Shown here: piece after piece, positions 1 to 8,876 of the stretch | Layout: each line of letters opens with the position of its first letter | Position numbering within the stretch: position 1 is the first letter of the stretch | NCBI GenBank assembly: GCA_022820925.1 | Contig: JAJEEO010000006.1 | Location: forward strand, 1 to 64,000 | DNA length: 64,000 nt | Reading direction: 5' to 3' | DNA from: Acidimicrobiia bacterium | GTDB lineage: Bacteria; Actinomycetota; Acidimicrobiia; Acidimicrobiales; Poriferisodalaceae | Made by a program: the position numbers and the translations under genes | The notes under the pieces: generated by a model | Database searches by the model: none | What the model saw: only the letters and a program-made list of their open reading frames with translations | What the model was told of the DNA's origin: nothing

Positions 1-1383
1 GGATACGCACCCCCGCCGGCGCCGCCGGCACCCCCGTATCGCTCACAGGGCACCGGCGAGTACGGCCAGCCCCAGTACCCCCAGCCGTACCCGCCGCAGT
101 ACACGTCGGGCGCTCCGCCCAGCCAGATCGAGCCACCAGACCGCACCCCCATGTGGATCACCCTGCTCGTGATCCTGCTGCTGGTCATCGCCGGACTGGT
201 GTTCCTGCTCGTCAACGACCGCGGCGATCCCTCGCAGGTGGCAGAGCCCCAAGGCACCTCCGATGCCCGCCTGCGCGTACCCAACGTGGTGGGTCTGCAT
301 TTCGCCGAAGCCGAACGAGAGCTGGCCGACGTCGGTTTCTCACATGTGACCATCGAATTCTCCGAGCGCGACGACATCGACGAGAACATGGTGTTCCAGC
401 AGAATCCCCGCGCGGGCCTGCTGCTGGCCGAGCCCAACGATCCCGACAATCCGATCACGCTGTTTGTGGCCAGCCCCCGCACACTGGTCCAGCTTCCCAA
501 CGTGGTGGGACGAAGCTACGAAGAAGCCGAGGCCGCGCTGGTGACGGCCGGCTTCAGCGTCGATCGGATCGATGTCCGCAACGACAATCTGGCAATCGGG
601 CTGGTGACCGAACAGAGCATCCCGAGCACCGAACAGCGGCCCGCAGGAACGGTCGTCACGCTGACGGTTTCAGCGGGACGCGGAGAGGTCGAAGTGCCGC
701 GGCTCGTCGGCCAGACCGTCGACGACGCACGCGTCACGCTGGCTCGCCTCGGACTCGTGGATCGCGTCGAGCGAGAGTTCTCCACCGAATTCAGCGAGGG
801 GACGGTGATCCGCAGCAGCCCCGAGTCCTTTGAATCGGTGGAGCGAGGCAGCGTGATCACGCTCGTCGTGTCCGAAGGTCCCGAGGAGCTGGTGGTGCCT
901 GCGCTCGAGGACTTCAGCACGACGCTTGCCGATCGCATCGAGGCTGAACTGGTGGCGCTCGGATTCTCGGTGAAGCGCACCTTCAGCGAAGTATCCAACG
1001 CAGACGTCAACACCAACGTCGTCCGCGGCATCAGCCCCGAGCCAGGGACCGTGCTCATCGCCGGGTCCGAGGTCATCATCCACCAGTACACGCCACCGGT
1101 GATCGCGACCATTCCGAGCCTGCAGGCTTTGGGAACGTTTGATGCCGACGAGGTTGAAGCCGCCATGACCGAACTCGGCTTCCGGCTCACACGTCGCACG
1201 CAATCGGTTGCCGCAGGCGACCCGGCCGACGGGCAGGTCATCACGTTCGATCCGGCACCCGGCACCGATGTCAGGATCAACTACGACACGGTGACGCTCG
1301 TCGTCGGCGAGGCCGAAGCCGACACCGGTGACGGCAACTCCGAAGACGGGACCGAGGATCCGGCTGACAACGGCGGGGGGTAG
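1..1383 (+). CDS. pknB: PASTA-domain Ser/Thr protein kinase, C-terminal part (5' truncated by window)
   Basis: The frame is open from base 1, so the N-terminal part lies outside the window. A Pro/Tyr/Gln-rich cytoplasmic linker (bases 1-150) leads into one transmembrane helix (WITLLVILLLVIAGLVFLLV, bases 154-213). Five extracellular PASTA-like repeats follow, with signatures VPNVVG, LPNVVG, VPRLVG, VPALED and IPSLQA, ending in an acidic tail. In the PknB/StkP family the PASTA repeats bind muropeptides or lipid II and the cytoplasmic kinase controls cell-wall synthesis and division. No kinase catalytic motif is visible here, so kinase identity rests on architecture and on the neighbouring crgA, which is also beside pknB in mycobacteria. 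An ATG at 151 is inside the open frame and is not the real start. Confidence 0.85.
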   Translation, partial: GYAPPPAPPAPPYRSQGTGEYGQPQYPQPYPPQYTSGAPPSQIEPPDRTPMWITLLVILLLVIAGLVFLLVNDRGDPSQVAEPQGTSDARLRVPNVVGLHFAEAERELADVGFSHVTIEFSERDDIDENMVFQQNPRAGLLLAEPNDPDNPITLFVASPRTLVQLPNVVGRSYEEAEAALVTAGFSVDRIDVRNDNLAIGLVTEQSIPSTEQRPAGTVVTLTVSAGRGEVEVPRLVGQTVDDARVTLARLGLVDRVEREFSTEFSEGTVIRSSPESFESVERGSVITLVVSEGPEELVVPALEDFSTTLADRIEAELVALGFSVKRTFSEVSNADVNTNVVRGISPEPGTVLIAGSEVIIHQYTPPVIATIPSLQALGTFDADEVEAAMTELGFRLTRRTQSVAAGDPADGQVITFDPAPGTDVRINYDTVTLVVGEAEADTGDGNSEDGTEDPADNGGG

Positions 1384-1450
1384 GCGCCACGCGCTGGCGC
1401 GCACCCTCGATGCAGATCAGATTCCGATTGCACCACTAGGTTGATCAGCC

Positions 1451-1717
1451 ATGGCTCGGCCCCGCAAGACAAGCCGCATCACGCCCAAGGGCACGCGCCC
1501 GCAGGGCGCGCAGTCTGCTCCCCAGCACACCCCCAGCGACGGCCCGCAGAGCGCCTCGTGGTTTGGGTGGCTGATTGCGGCGTTGCTTGGCATCGGCACC
1601 GCAGTGATCGTGTCGAACTACATGAGCTGGTTGCCCGGCAGTCCCGCCAGCGCCTGGATTGCCGTGGGCCTCGCGATCGTGCTGGCGGGCATCCTGCTCG
1701 CAACACGCTGGAGGTAA
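1451..1717 (+). CDS. crgA: Cell division protein CrgA
   Basis: 88 aa. A basic N-terminus of about 35 residues (MARPRKTSRITPKG...) precedes two predicted membrane helices (about residues 37-58 and 67-84), and the protein ends in RWR, as CrgA proteins typically end in RW[HR]. CrgA is a small actinobacterial divisome protein that recruits FtsI and other division proteins to the septum. It follows the PASTA kinase gene by 67 bases, matching the crgA-pknB neighbourhood of other actinobacteria. There is no Shine-Dalgarno. TAGGTT at 1437-1442, eight bases before the ATG, looks like the -10 box of a leaderless transcript. Confidence 0.85.
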   Translation: MARPRKTSRITPKGTRPQGAQSAPQHTPSDGPQSASWFGWLIAALLGIGTAVIVSNYMSWLPGSPASAWIAVGLAIVLAGILLATRWR

Positions 1718-1743
1718 TGACATGGATGTAACTTTCCCCAGCT

Positions 1744-1752
1744 TGTGGACAA
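1744..1752 (-). promoter_or_regulatory. Isolated DnaA box outside oriC
   Basis: TGTGGACAA here is, on the minus strand, TTGTCCACA, identical to the actinobacterial DnaA-box consensus. It lies between crgA and the minus-strand gene ending at 1793, within the longer string TTCCCCAGCTTGTGGACAAC. A single box 30 kb from oriC could titrate DnaA or be chance; no second perfect box is beside it. Confidence 0.35.
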
Positions 1753-1792
1753 CCTGTGGGAATCGGTACACCGCGGCAGAGACGGCAGGCCC

Positions 1793-2050
1793 CTATTCGT
1801 CGGCGTTGGCTATGAGATCCATGTCCTCGCTGCAGCAGCGAGGCGGTTCCGGGTGCTGCACCGGAGCGCGCGTCATGCGCATTTCCGTGCCGCACAGGCT
1901 GCACCGGTAGGTGAGCCGCACCCTTCGCAACTCGCCGGGCGGTGGCGGTGGCGGGATCGGCCGGGAAAACGTCGCCATCATCCGCAAGCCGAGCCGGTAC
2001 ACGATGTAGATGAACACCAGCGACAGCGGTACAGCCAGCCACAGGCTCAC
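1793..2050 (-). CDS. Small membrane protein with a Cys-rich zinc-ribbon-like C-terminus
   Basis: 85 aa, family not recognised. An N-terminal hydrophobic helix (LWLAVPLSLVFIYIVYRLGL) is followed by a Pro-rich hinge (PIPPPPPPGE) and a small domain with CSLCGTEM and, 20 residues on, PPRCC, resembling a zinc ribbon of rubredoxin/zf type. The expected location is the membrane with a cytoplasmic ribbon. The GTG start at 2050 has TAGCTT (minus strand, 2062-2057) six bases upstream and no Shine-Dalgarno, which suggests leaderless transcription. Confidence 0.6.
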   Translation of the reverse strand: MSLWLAVPLSLVFIYIVYRLGLRMMATFSRPIPPPPPPGELRRVRLTYRCSLCGTEMRMTRAPVQHPEPPRCCSEDMDLIANADE

Positions 2051-2114
2051 GCTGTCAAGCTACTGGCGCGCGCCTCCGCTCTTGGCGTCGGGAACCAAGT
2101 GCTTGTGACATTGT

Positions 2115-2381
2115 TTGGCTATGCGGCCAACCGGGACCGAGCCCGGCGACTTCGTCGAGTACGACATGGACCTCTACGAGGCCCAACGTCGCAGCAGGAT
2201 GCGCGCTGCGCTCGAGGCCAGCCGGGTGGAGCTGTCGAGCGAACTCGGCACCGAGCTGCAGGTCGCCAGCGAAGGCAACGAACTGGTGCTCGCCGATGCA
2301 GACGGCGTCCGTTACCGGGCGAGCCTGAATCACGAGGGACGCCTTGTTCTCACCGCAGTTCGGGGTGCGAGCCTGCTGTGA
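2115..2381 (+). CDS. Hypothetical protein, 88 aa
   Basis: Not recognised. The predicted soluble protein has a charged helix (DLYEAQRRSRMRAALEAS) followed by a region rich in short beta-like stretches (ELQVASEGNELVLADADGVRYRASL). The start is uncertain among TTG 2115, ATG 2121 and ATG 2166. The 92-residue minus-strand frame over the same bases is less protein-like, so the plus strand is preferred. Divergent from the zinc-ribbon gene at 1793. Confidence 0.45.
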   Translation: MAMRPTGTEPGDFVEYDMDLYEAQRRSRMRAALEASRVELSSELGTELQVASEGNELVLADADGVRYRASLNHEGRLVLTAVRGASLL

Positions 2382-2393
2382 CGATCCCGGGTG

Positions 2394-2777
2394 CTACTGC
2401 GAGCGGGCGGGTGCCGCCCGGAACGCGCGCTCGAGCAACGATGGCGAGGCCGGCTCGGGCTCGGCGACTTCCGGAAGGTCGGCCGGCTCGGGTCGCGAAC
2501 GGGGTTCGAACAGCGGCGCCGCGGCCACGCTCGGCTCCGGCTGCGCCGCGACCGGATCCGGCACGGGCGCCCGACGATCGGAGAACTCCCACCCGACCGG
2601 CACGGTGATCCGGTCCGCGTGCGTTCTGCAGAGCGGCACCACCATGTCCCGACTGCGGGTCGTCCCGGCAATCGTGGCGGGATCGAGGTCGTACAGCCAC
2701 GCCCTCGCCCCGGTGATGTCGTACCCCAGCCCCGCGGTGGCCATCTCGGTGCACATCCCTCGAACACACTGCAACAT
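2394..2777 (-). CDS. DUF3499 family protein
   Basis: 127 aa from ATG 2777. Residues 1-70 match the actinobacterial DUF3499 pattern as I know it: a Cys pair near the start (MLQCVRGMCTEMATAGLGYD), a central WLYDLDP segment, and LCRTHADRITVPVGWE with a third Cys and a His, probably a small metal-binding fold. The rest is a Pro/Glu/Ala-rich tail. The function of the family is unknown. A longer frame to 2858 exists, but its extra 27 residues look like read-through of upstream DNA. TACCTT (minus strand, 2791-2786) lies eight bases before the ATG and no Shine-Dalgarno is present, again a leaderless pattern. Confidence 0.7.
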   Translation of the reverse strand: MLQCVRGMCTEMATAGLGYDITGARAWLYDLDPATIAGTTRSRDMVVPLCRTHADRITVPVGWEFSDRRAPVPDPVAAQPEPSVAAAPLFEPRSRPEPADLPEVAEPEPASPSLLERAFRAAPARSQ

Positions 2778-2860
2778 GGCTTCTGAAGGTACCGGCGCGC
2801 TCTGGCCCGCTAGGGGATGGGCAGAGCGGGGCTCAGGCCGCGGCCCGGTGCCGTGCATCC

Positions 2861-2924
2861 CGCTCTTGTTCCCAGTGCTTCTGTGATTGGGCTCACGGGC
2901 CGCCCGGGCCCGGGCTCAGCCTCC
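2861..2924 (+). repeat. Dispersed intergenic repeat, copy A (degenerate)
   Basis: Carries CGCTCTTGTT followed by GCTCACGGGCCGC, a divergent middle, and GGCTCAGCCTCC. It shares these blocks with the copies at 14830, 16312 and 28753 and, inverted, at 40529. It lies between DUF3499 and the acyl-CoA dehydrogenase. The middle reads CCCGGGCCCGG instead of CTCGGGCCACGG, so this is the most diverged copy. Confidence 0.6.
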
Positions 2925-2997
2925 CAGAACCGATCTCTGTAGGGTTCACTGCGCCGGCGGCAGACCTGCGGCTGGCGAGCACACGAGGGGAGCAGCT

Positions 2998-4332
2998 GTG
3001 GTTGGCGGAGCATTGAAGTCCGCGAGCATGGACGATTTCGATCTTCGGATGTCCACCGAGGTCGAGCCGCTGTATGAAGCGGTCAAGGCGTTCATCCGCG
3101 ACGAGGTCGACCCCATCACCGAGGAATTCCACCGGATGGGCGAGAACCGCGAGGACCGCTGGAGCTGGGCGCCCGGCCAGCTCGAACTGCTGGACGGCGC
3201 CAAGGCCAAGGCGCGCGAGCAGGGCCTGTGGAACTTCTTCCTGCCCGACGCGGACACCGGCGAGGGACTGAGCAATCTCGACTATGCCTATATCGCCAAC
3301 GAGCTGGGCAAGAACCGGCTGGCCTCGGAGTGCCTCAACTGCTCAGCGCCCGACACCGGCAACATGGAGGTGCTCGAGCGCGTCGGCACGCCTGAGCAAA
3401 AGGCCCAATGGCTCGAGCCGCTGCTCGAAGGCAAGATCCGCTCTGCGTATGCCATGACCGAGCCGGCGGTGATGAGCTCGGATGCCAAGCAGGTGCAGAC
3501 CAACGCCGTGCTCGACGGCGACGAGTGGCTGATCAACGGCGAGAAGTTCTACATCTCGGGTGCCGGCGACCCGCGCTGCAAGATCATGATCACGATGGTC
3601 CGCACCAATCCCGATGCGGACACCTACAAGCAGCAGTCGCAGATCCTCGTGCCGATCGACGCGCCCGGCGTGGAGATCCTCGGGCCGATGCACGTCTTCG
3701 GTGCCGACGACGCCCCGCACGGGCACATGCACATCCTGTTCAACGACGTGCGCGTCCCCAGGGAGAACATCCTGCTCGGCGAGGGCCGGGGCTTCGAGAT
3801 CAGCCAGCTCCGGCTGGGCCCGGGCCGCATCCACCACTGCATGCGCTCGATCGGCTCGGCCGAGAAGGCCATCGAGATGATGGTCGACCGGGGCGTGGAC
3901 CGCGAGGGCTTCGGGAAGAAGCTGATCAACCTCGGCAAGAACATGGAGATCGTGTCTCGGTCACGCATCGAGGTGGAGGCCATGCGGCTGATGGTGCTGC
4001 GGGCGGCGAAGGCCATGGACACGCTGGGCAACGCGGAGGCCCGGGTGTGGGTGAGCGCCGTCAAGGCGATGGTGCCCGAGAAGTGCTGCGACATCATCAA
4101 CGAGGCCATCCAGATGCACGGCGCGGCCGGCGTCTCGCAGTGGTTCCCGCTGGCGGACATGTGGCACGCTCAGCGCACGCTGCGGCTGGCTGATGGGCCT
4201 GATGAGGTGCATCACCATGTGGTGGCTCGGGCTGAGGTTCGCACTCGTGAGTCGGAGCGGGCCATGGGGTTCGCTGCTGATCACACGCTGGACGGGCCTC
4301 GCCAGCCTGCGATGGCTTTCTCTGGTCCCTAG
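2998..4332 (+). CDS. Acyl-CoA dehydrogenase (ACAD10/11-like)
   Basis: 444 aa from GTG 2998, chosen because GAGGGGAG stands a few bases upstream; ATG 3028 is the alternative. The flavin-dependent enzyme would introduce a 2,3-double bond into an acyl-CoA. Family signs include MTEPAVMSSDA, WLINGEKFYISGAGDPRCK, ILLGEGRGFEISQLRLGPGR and QMHGAAGVSQWFPLADMWHA. The C-terminal LADGPDEVHH is where this subgroup has its FAD/catalytic loop. The neighbours are an acyl-CoA synthetase, SDR and enoyl-CoA hydratase, so a fatty-acid or steroid side-chain beta-oxidation role is likely. The stop codon overlaps that of the convergent synthetase gene. The substrate cannot be read from the sequence. Confidence 0.88.
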   Translation: MVGGALKSASMDDFDLRMSTEVEPLYEAVKAFIRDEVDPITEEFHRMGENREDRWSWAPGQLELLDGAKAKAREQGLWNFFLPDADTGEGLSNLDYAYIANELGKNRLASECLNCSAPDTGNMEVLERVGTPEQKAQWLEPLLEGKIRSAYAMTEPAVMSSDAKQVQTNAVLDGDEWLINGEKFYISGAGDPRCKIMITMVRTNPDADTYKQQSQILVPIDAPGVEILGPMHVFGADDAPHGHMHILFNDVRVPRENILLGEGRGFEISQLRLGPGRIHHCMRSIGSAEKAIEMMVDRGVDREGFGKKLINLGKNMEIVSRSRIEVEAMRLMVLRAAKAMDTLGNAEARVWVSAVKAMVPEKCCDIINEAIQMHGAAGVSQWFPLADMWHAQRTLRLADGPDEVHHHVVARAEVRTRESERAMGFAADHTLDGPRQPAMAFSGP

Positions 4333-5960
4333 GCGTGGTGAGGGTCGCCGAGGTCTTGTAGGGCCCAGTCTCGGAGCTCTACTTTGCGGATCTTGCCGGA
4401 GGGGGTGGCTGGCATCTCCTTGACGAAGATCACGTGGCGGGGGATCTTGAAGCTGGCGATGCGGCCTCGGCAGCGCTCGATGAGCGACTCCTCGGTGATG
4501 TCGGGCGGGGCTGTTGCGGTGAGCTGCACGAAGGCGACGGGGACCTCTACGAGGCGGGGGTCGGGGTAGCCGACGACGGCTATCTGCTCGACGCCGTCGA
4601 CTTCGAGCAGATAGCCCTCCACCTCGGCCGGTGAGACGTTCTCGCCGCCCACTTTGAGCATGTCCTTGTGACGGCCGATGAAGACGGCGTGGCCGTCGGG
4701 GCGCATCCTGGCGATGTCGCCGGTGTCGAGCCATCCGTCATCGCCGAGCACTTCGGCCGTGGCCTCGGGACGGCGCCAGTACTCCTCCATCACGGTGTAG
4801 CCGCGGACGAACAGCGCTCCGGGGGTGTCGGCCGGGCATTCTTCGCCAGTTTCCAAGTCGCGAATCTGGTACTCGATGCCGTCCATGGGGTAGCCGGAGG
4901 CCTCGGTGCGCTGCTCGACGGAGTGGGTGGGGTGGCTGCAGCTCACGAACGCCCACGACTCGCTCATGCCCCAGCCCGAGATGGTCGGGCAGAACACTTC
5001 CTGAGCCCGGCGAGCGACTGGCGTGGACGACTCCATCCCGGCGGCGAGCGTTCCCATGCGCAGGCTGGACACGTCGCGGGGGTGCTCGTCTTGGGCTCGC
5101 AGCAGATCGCCCCAGTGCGAGTCGAACCCGTGCAGGACTGTGCCGCCCATCTCCTCTACCGCGGCCAGCACAGCCGCCGGGTCGAAGACGTCGAACAGCA
5201 CCTGGCAGCCGCCGGTGAGCACCGCCTGGATCGACACCTCGCCGTAGCCGAACAGGTGGAACAGCGGCAGGTAGCTCATGTGGATGTCATTGCTGGTATG
5301 GCCCAGCAGCATCGAGCGCTCACGGCTGTTGCGCAGCGGGCGGTGGCTATGCACCACACCCTTGGGATGACCGGTGGTGCCCGACGTGTACGCCAGCATC
5401 ATGCGGTCGTCCACGGTCACACTGGCGGCACGCTCGGCCAGCTCCTCATCGGAGATGCTCTCCCCCGCAGCGAGCAAGTCGTCCCAGCTCATCGCGCCGG
5501 CCAAGGCGTCGTCACGGTCGGCGCCGGTGAACATCAGCCGTTCCAGGTGGCCGGCTGCGACGATCTCGGGGTAGGCCTCACAGAGCATCTGGCGATAGTC
5601 GATCGGCCCCGACTGGTCGATGGAGATCATGAACCGGCTCTCCGACTGCGCCACCGTGTACGCGACATCGTCGGTGCGGTAGCGGGTGTTGAGCGGCACG
5701 ATGCAGCCACCCACCTTCGGGATGGCGTACTGCAGCCACAGCCACTCGGGCAGGTTGGTCATCCACACCGCAACGTGATCGCCGATCTGGGCACCCAGCG
5801 CCATCAGCCCCTTGGCGACGCGGTCGACTTCGGCGGCGAAGTCGGCGTACGTCCAGTGCCGATCGCCGAAGATCACCGCAGGACGGTTTCCCCACTTGCG
5901 GGCCGCCCGGTCGACGGCGTCGCCCAGCAGCAGCCAGTCGTAGGTCGCGTTCGCAGCCAT
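4329..5960 (-). CDS. Fatty-acyl/aryl-CoA synthetase (AMP-dependent ligase)
   Basis: 543 aa from ATG 5960. It activates a carboxylic acid to acyl-AMP and then acyl-CoA. ANL-family motifs are in order: P-loop YTSGTTGHPKGVVHSH, GWGMSESW, WLDTGDIARMRPDG followed by FIGRHKDMLKVGGENVSP, and near the end the catalytic Lys in PATPSGKIRK. The length fits medium/long-chain or CaiC-like ligases. The frame extends to 6317, but TACGCT (minus strand, 5972-5967) six bases before this ATG supports a leaderless start here. Convergent with the acyl-CoA dehydrogenase, the two stops sharing CTA/TAG bases. Confidence 0.88.
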   Translation of the reverse strand: MAANATYDWLLLGDAVDRAARKWGNRPAVIFGDRHWTYADFAAEVDRVAKGLMALGAQIGDHVAVWMTNLPEWLWLQYAIPKVGGCIVPLNTRYRTDDVAYTVAQSESRFMISIDQSGPIDYRQMLCEAYPEIVAAGHLERLMFTGADRDDALAGAMSWDDLLAAGESISDEELAERAASVTVDDRMMLAYTSGTTGHPKGVVHSHRPLRNSRERSMLLGHTSNDIHMSYLPLFHLFGYGEVSIQAVLTGGCQVLFDVFDPAAVLAAVEEMGGTVLHGFDSHWGDLLRAQDEHPRDVSSLRMGTLAAGMESSTPVARRAQEVFCPTISGWGMSESWAFVSCSHPTHSVEQRTEASGYPMDGIEYQIRDLETGEECPADTPGALFVRGYTVMEEYWRRPEATAEVLGDDGWLDTGDIARMRPDGHAVFIGRHKDMLKVGGENVSPAEVEGYLLEVDGVEQIAVVGYPDPRLVEVPVAFVQLTATAPPDITEESLIERCRGRIASFKIPRHVIFVKEMPATPSGKIRKVELRDWALQDLGDPHHA

Positions 5961-6072
5961 CGCCGCAGCGTATGCCAGCGGTCCCGCTCCACGCCCAGCC
6001 ATCCCGCTACACGCCGAAGCGGCGGGGGCTACGTTGAGCGGGTTCGCGCCCCCGTCCGAAGGAGACCCCGAG

Positions 6073-7101
6073 GTGGAATTCGACCTCATGACCGGCTCGT
6101 CCACGTGGAGCGATGCCGCCGACTTGGCCCGCAAGGTGGAAGGCGCTGGCTTCTCGGGGATGCTGTACACCGAAACCGGCCAGGTGCCCTGGATGCAGCT
6201 CGCCGCCGCAGCCATGGCGGCTCCCAGCCTGACATTCACCACTGGCATCGCCGTGGCCTTCCCTCGCAGCCCGATGGTGTCGGCCCAGATCGCCTGGGAA
6301 CTGGCCGGCGAGACCAAGGGCCGGTTCCGGCTGGGGCTCGGCAGCCAGGTGAAGGGTCACATCGTGCGGCGCTACGGAGCCGAGTTCGACCGGCCGGCGG
6401 CGCGCATGCGCGACTACGTGGGAGCGGTGCAGGCGTGCCTGCGGGCCTTCCGGCGCGAGGAGAAGCTCAGCTACGAGGGCGAGTTCTTCAACCTGAGCCT
6501 GCTGCCGGCCCAGTGGGCGCCGCGCAGCCACGAGTACGGCGACGTGAAGGTCGACATCTCCTCGGTCGGGCCGATCATGAACGGGGTGGCCGGCGAGGTA
6601 GCCGACGGCGTGCACGTCCACCCGATGCACACCATGCACTACATCCGCGAGCGGCTGCTGCCCGAGGTGGCCCAGGGCGCCGAGCGGACCGGTCGCGATG
6701 TCGACGAGATCGACCTGATCGTGCCGGTGTTCGCTGCGCCGGGCGACTCTCCCGACGAGCTGGCGCCGCTCGTCCGGCGGGCCAAGACGCAGATCGCCTT
6801 CTACGGCACCACGCCGAACTACTCGTTCCAGTTCACCGACCTGGGATACGAAGGCGTGACCGCGGCGCTGCGTGAGCGCATGGCTGCGGGCGATATCGAC
6901 GGTATGGCCGATTGCATCACCGACGACATGCTGGAGCATTTCGCGCTGGTCGCCCCCTGGGACGAGATGGCCGACCGGTTGAAGGACCGCTACACGGGCA
7001 CCGCGAGCCGGGTGGTCATGTACCTGGCGGAGGAGCAGATCCGCAAGGACCCCGACATGGTCCACAAGTGGGGCGAGGTCGCGCAGGCCACCCGCTCCTA
7101 G
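6073..7101 (+). CDS. LLM class F420-dependent oxidoreductase
   Basis: 342 aa. The luciferase-like TIM barrel is recognised from ARKVEGAGFSGMLYTETGQ, LTFTTGIAVAFPRSPM, ELAGETKGRFRLGLGSQVKG and the C-terminal region. Members use cofactor F420 or FMN; in actinobacteria F420 is usual. GTG 6073 is chosen because AAGGAG (6057-6062) sits ten bases upstream; the frame also opens at TTG 6034. It is divergent from the acyl-CoA synthetase and 39 bases ahead of the SDR gene, probably in the same transcript. The substrate is unknown; the setting suggests acyl-CoA or alcohol oxidation. Confidence 0.85.
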   Translation: MEFDLMTGSSTWSDAADLARKVEGAGFSGMLYTETGQVPWMQLAAAAMAAPSLTFTTGIAVAFPRSPMVSAQIAWELAGETKGRFRLGLGSQVKGHIVRRYGAEFDRPAARMRDYVGAVQACLRAFRREEKLSYEGEFFNLSLLPAQWAPRSHEYGDVKVDISSVGPIMNGVAGEVADGVHVHPMHTMHYIRERLLPEVAQGAERTGRDVDEIDLIVPVFAAPGDSPDELAPLVRRAKTQIAFYGTTPNYSFQFTDLGYEGVTAALRERMAAGDIDGMADCITDDMLEHFALVAPWDEMADRLKDRYTGTASRVVMYLAEEQIRKDPDMVHKWGEVAQATRS

Positions 7102-7140
7102 AACGCATCACGGCCCGAGCGCGTGACGACAGGAGACAAC

Positions 7141-7911
7141 GTGAGCGACCCAGACAGCACAGCCCGGGTGGCCTTGGTAACGGGAGGCGGCAGAGGCATC
7201 GGCCGGGAGATCTGCCTGGGACTCGCTCGAGCTGGCCAGAAGGTGGCCGTGGCCGACCTGCGCGTGCCGGAGGCCACTGAGACGGCAGCCACGATCAACG
7301 CGGAGGGCGGCACCGCCATTGCTGTCGAGATGGACGTGGCTGACGCCGATGCGGTGGCGGGAGGCCTGATGTCGGTGACCGACGAGCTCGGGCCAGTCGA
7401 AGTGCTGGTCAACTGTGCCGGCTGGGACGTGCTGACGCCCTTCGTGGCGACCGACGAGGATTTCTGGGACCGTGTCATCGAGATCAACTACAAGGGTCCG
7501 CTGCGCACGACGCACGGATGCCTGCCTGCCATGATCGAAGCAGGCTTCGGACGGATCGTGAACATCGGCTCCGATGCCGGCCGGGTGGGCTCGTCGGGCG
7601 AAGCCGTCTACGCCGGAGCCAAGGGCGGCGTGATTGCCTTCACGAAGACCATCGCCCGCGAGGTGGCACGCCGCGGCATCACCGCGAACGTGGTGTGCCC
7701 AGGTCCGACCGACACCCCGCTGCTGGAGGAGATCGCGGCAGCCACCGATACGAGCGACAAGATCATCGGGGCGATGGCTCGCGCTGTGCCGATGAAGCGC
7801 ATCGGCCAACCGCACGAGGTCGCCGCCGCCGTGGTGTTCCTGTGCAGCGAAGAAGCCGGCTACATCACCGGCCAGACGCTGTCGGTCAGCGGCGGCCTCA
7901 CCATGGCCTAG
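7141..7911 (+). CDS. Short-chain dehydrogenase/reductase
   Basis: 256 aa from GTG 7141, preceded by AGGAG at 7131-7135. Classical SDR signs: TGGGRGIG nucleotide-binding loop (residues 14-21), D67 before the NNAG-equivalent NCAG (91-94), and catalytic Ser144, Tyr157 and Lys161 in YAGAK. The C-terminal [17 protein letters not shown] is typical. It oxidises or reduces a hydroxyl/keto group using NAD(P); it resembles the 3-hydroxyacyl or cyclohexanecarboxyl-CoA dehydrogenase groups, though this is only a general resemblance. Downstream of the LLM gene and convergent with the enoyl-CoA hydratase gene, 26 bases apart. Confidence 0.88.
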   Translation: MSDPDSTARVALVTGGGRGIGREICLGLARAGQKVAVADLRVPEATETAATINAEGGTAIAVEMDVADADAVAGGLMSVTDELGPVEVLVNCAGWDVLTPFVATDEDFWDRVIEINYKGPLRTTHGCLPAMIEAGFGRIVNIGSDAGRVGSSGEAVYAGAKGGVIAFTKTIAREVARRGITANVVCPGPTDTPLLEEIAAATDTSDKIIGAMARAVPMKRIGQPHEVAAAVVFLCSEEAGYITGQTLSVSGGLTMA

Positions 7912-7937
7912 CCGAGACTTGGCCTCTCTGGGATCGC

Positions 7938-8690
7938 TCAGGCGCCGTAGTCGGGATCGCGGCGTTCGGCGAAGGCCCGCAGGCCCTCCTTGGCATCGGC
8001 GGAGGCGAAGGCTGCCCGGGTGTATTCCTGGTAGAGCCGCAGGCCGTCGGCCAGCGACATCTCCCGGCCGCGCAGCGCCATCTCCTTGGTCATGCGGATC
8101 GCCGCGGGACCGTTGGCGGCGATCTGGTCGGCGATGCCCCGAGCCGTTGCCTGCAGGTCTTCGGGAGCAGTCATCTCGCTGACCAGTCCGATGCGCAGCG
8201 CCTCAGCAGCGTCGACGAACGAGCCGGTCAGCAGCAGTCGCATCGCGTCCGACGAACCGATCAGACCGGGCAGCCGCAGCGCGCCGTAGCCGTGCAGGAT
8301 CGCCCAGCGCACTTCCGGGCAGCCGAACTGGGCGGTGTCGTCGCAAACCCGGATGTCGCAGAACAACGCCAGCTCCAGCCCGCCCGCCAGGCAGTAGCCC
8401 TGGATCGCGGCGATCGTGGGCTTGGCGGTCTCCAACCCGATGTCGAACCGGTCAGGGCGCCACGGCATCCAAGCAGCTCGATCCGCAAATTCGCCGAGGT
8501 CGTGCCCAGACGTGAACGCCCGGCCGGTTCCGGTCACGATCGTGCAGCGCACAGCAGGGTCAGCGTCGGACGCGAGCAGCGCTTCGCCGATGCCGTGGTA
8601 CATCTCGTCGGTCATCGCATTGAGCTTGTCGGGCCGGTTCAACGTGATCGTGGCCACGTGCCCGTCAACCTCGTACGTCACCTCATCCAT
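7938..8690 (-). CDS. Enoyl-CoA hydratase/isomerase family protein
   Basis: 250 aa from ATG 8690 with GGGGGAGG just upstream. The crotonase fold shows in ATITLNRPDKLNAMTDEM, the oxyanion-hole segments TSGHDLGEF and IQGYCLAGGLELAL, and FGCPEVRWAILHGYGALRLP. Crotonases hydrate or isomerise enoyl-CoAs. The usual hydratase Glu pair is not clear: the second-Glu region reads CPEVRWAILHGYG, so isomerase, hydrolase or ligase-like chemistry is also possible. It lies beside acyl-CoA dehydrogenase, ligase and SDR genes. The 641-residue frame that extends it upstream is a shadow of the next gene. Confidence 0.85.
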   Translation of the reverse strand: MDEVTYEVDGHVATITLNRPDKLNAMTDEMYHGIGEALLASDADPAVRCTIVTGTGRAFTSGHDLGEFADRAAWMPWRPDRFDIGLETAKPTIAAIQGYCLAGGLELALFCDIRVCDDTAQFGCPEVRWAILHGYGALRLPGLIGSSDAMRLLLTGSFVDAAEALRIGLVSEMTAPEDLQATARGIADQIAANGPAAIRMTKEMALRGREMSLADGLRLYQEYTRAAFASADAKEGLRAFAERRDPDYGA

Positions 8691-8876
8691 GGCCCGCCTC
8701 CCCCATCGAGTCGCGAAATGCTTGCACGACGGGCGAACGAGTGCCGACAGTTGCCGGCGCAACACGAGAAACAACCCGGTAGTGCGGCCGATGCGGGCGC
8801 CTGTACGTTGCGGTTCTGGGCGTGACCTCCCAGCGAGTTGCGCGCCGTCACGCCGACCGAGGACCTGAGCCGACCG

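Noticed and set aside
2055-2333. 92-residue minus-strand frame
   Set aside because: Antisense to the 2115-2381 gene, which has a more protein-like composition; neither is certain.
4668-6875. 735-residue plus-strand frame
   Set aside because: It lies antisense to the acyl-CoA synthetase and over the LLM gene; its protein is Arg/His-rich with no known domain, as expected of a shadow in high-GC DNA.
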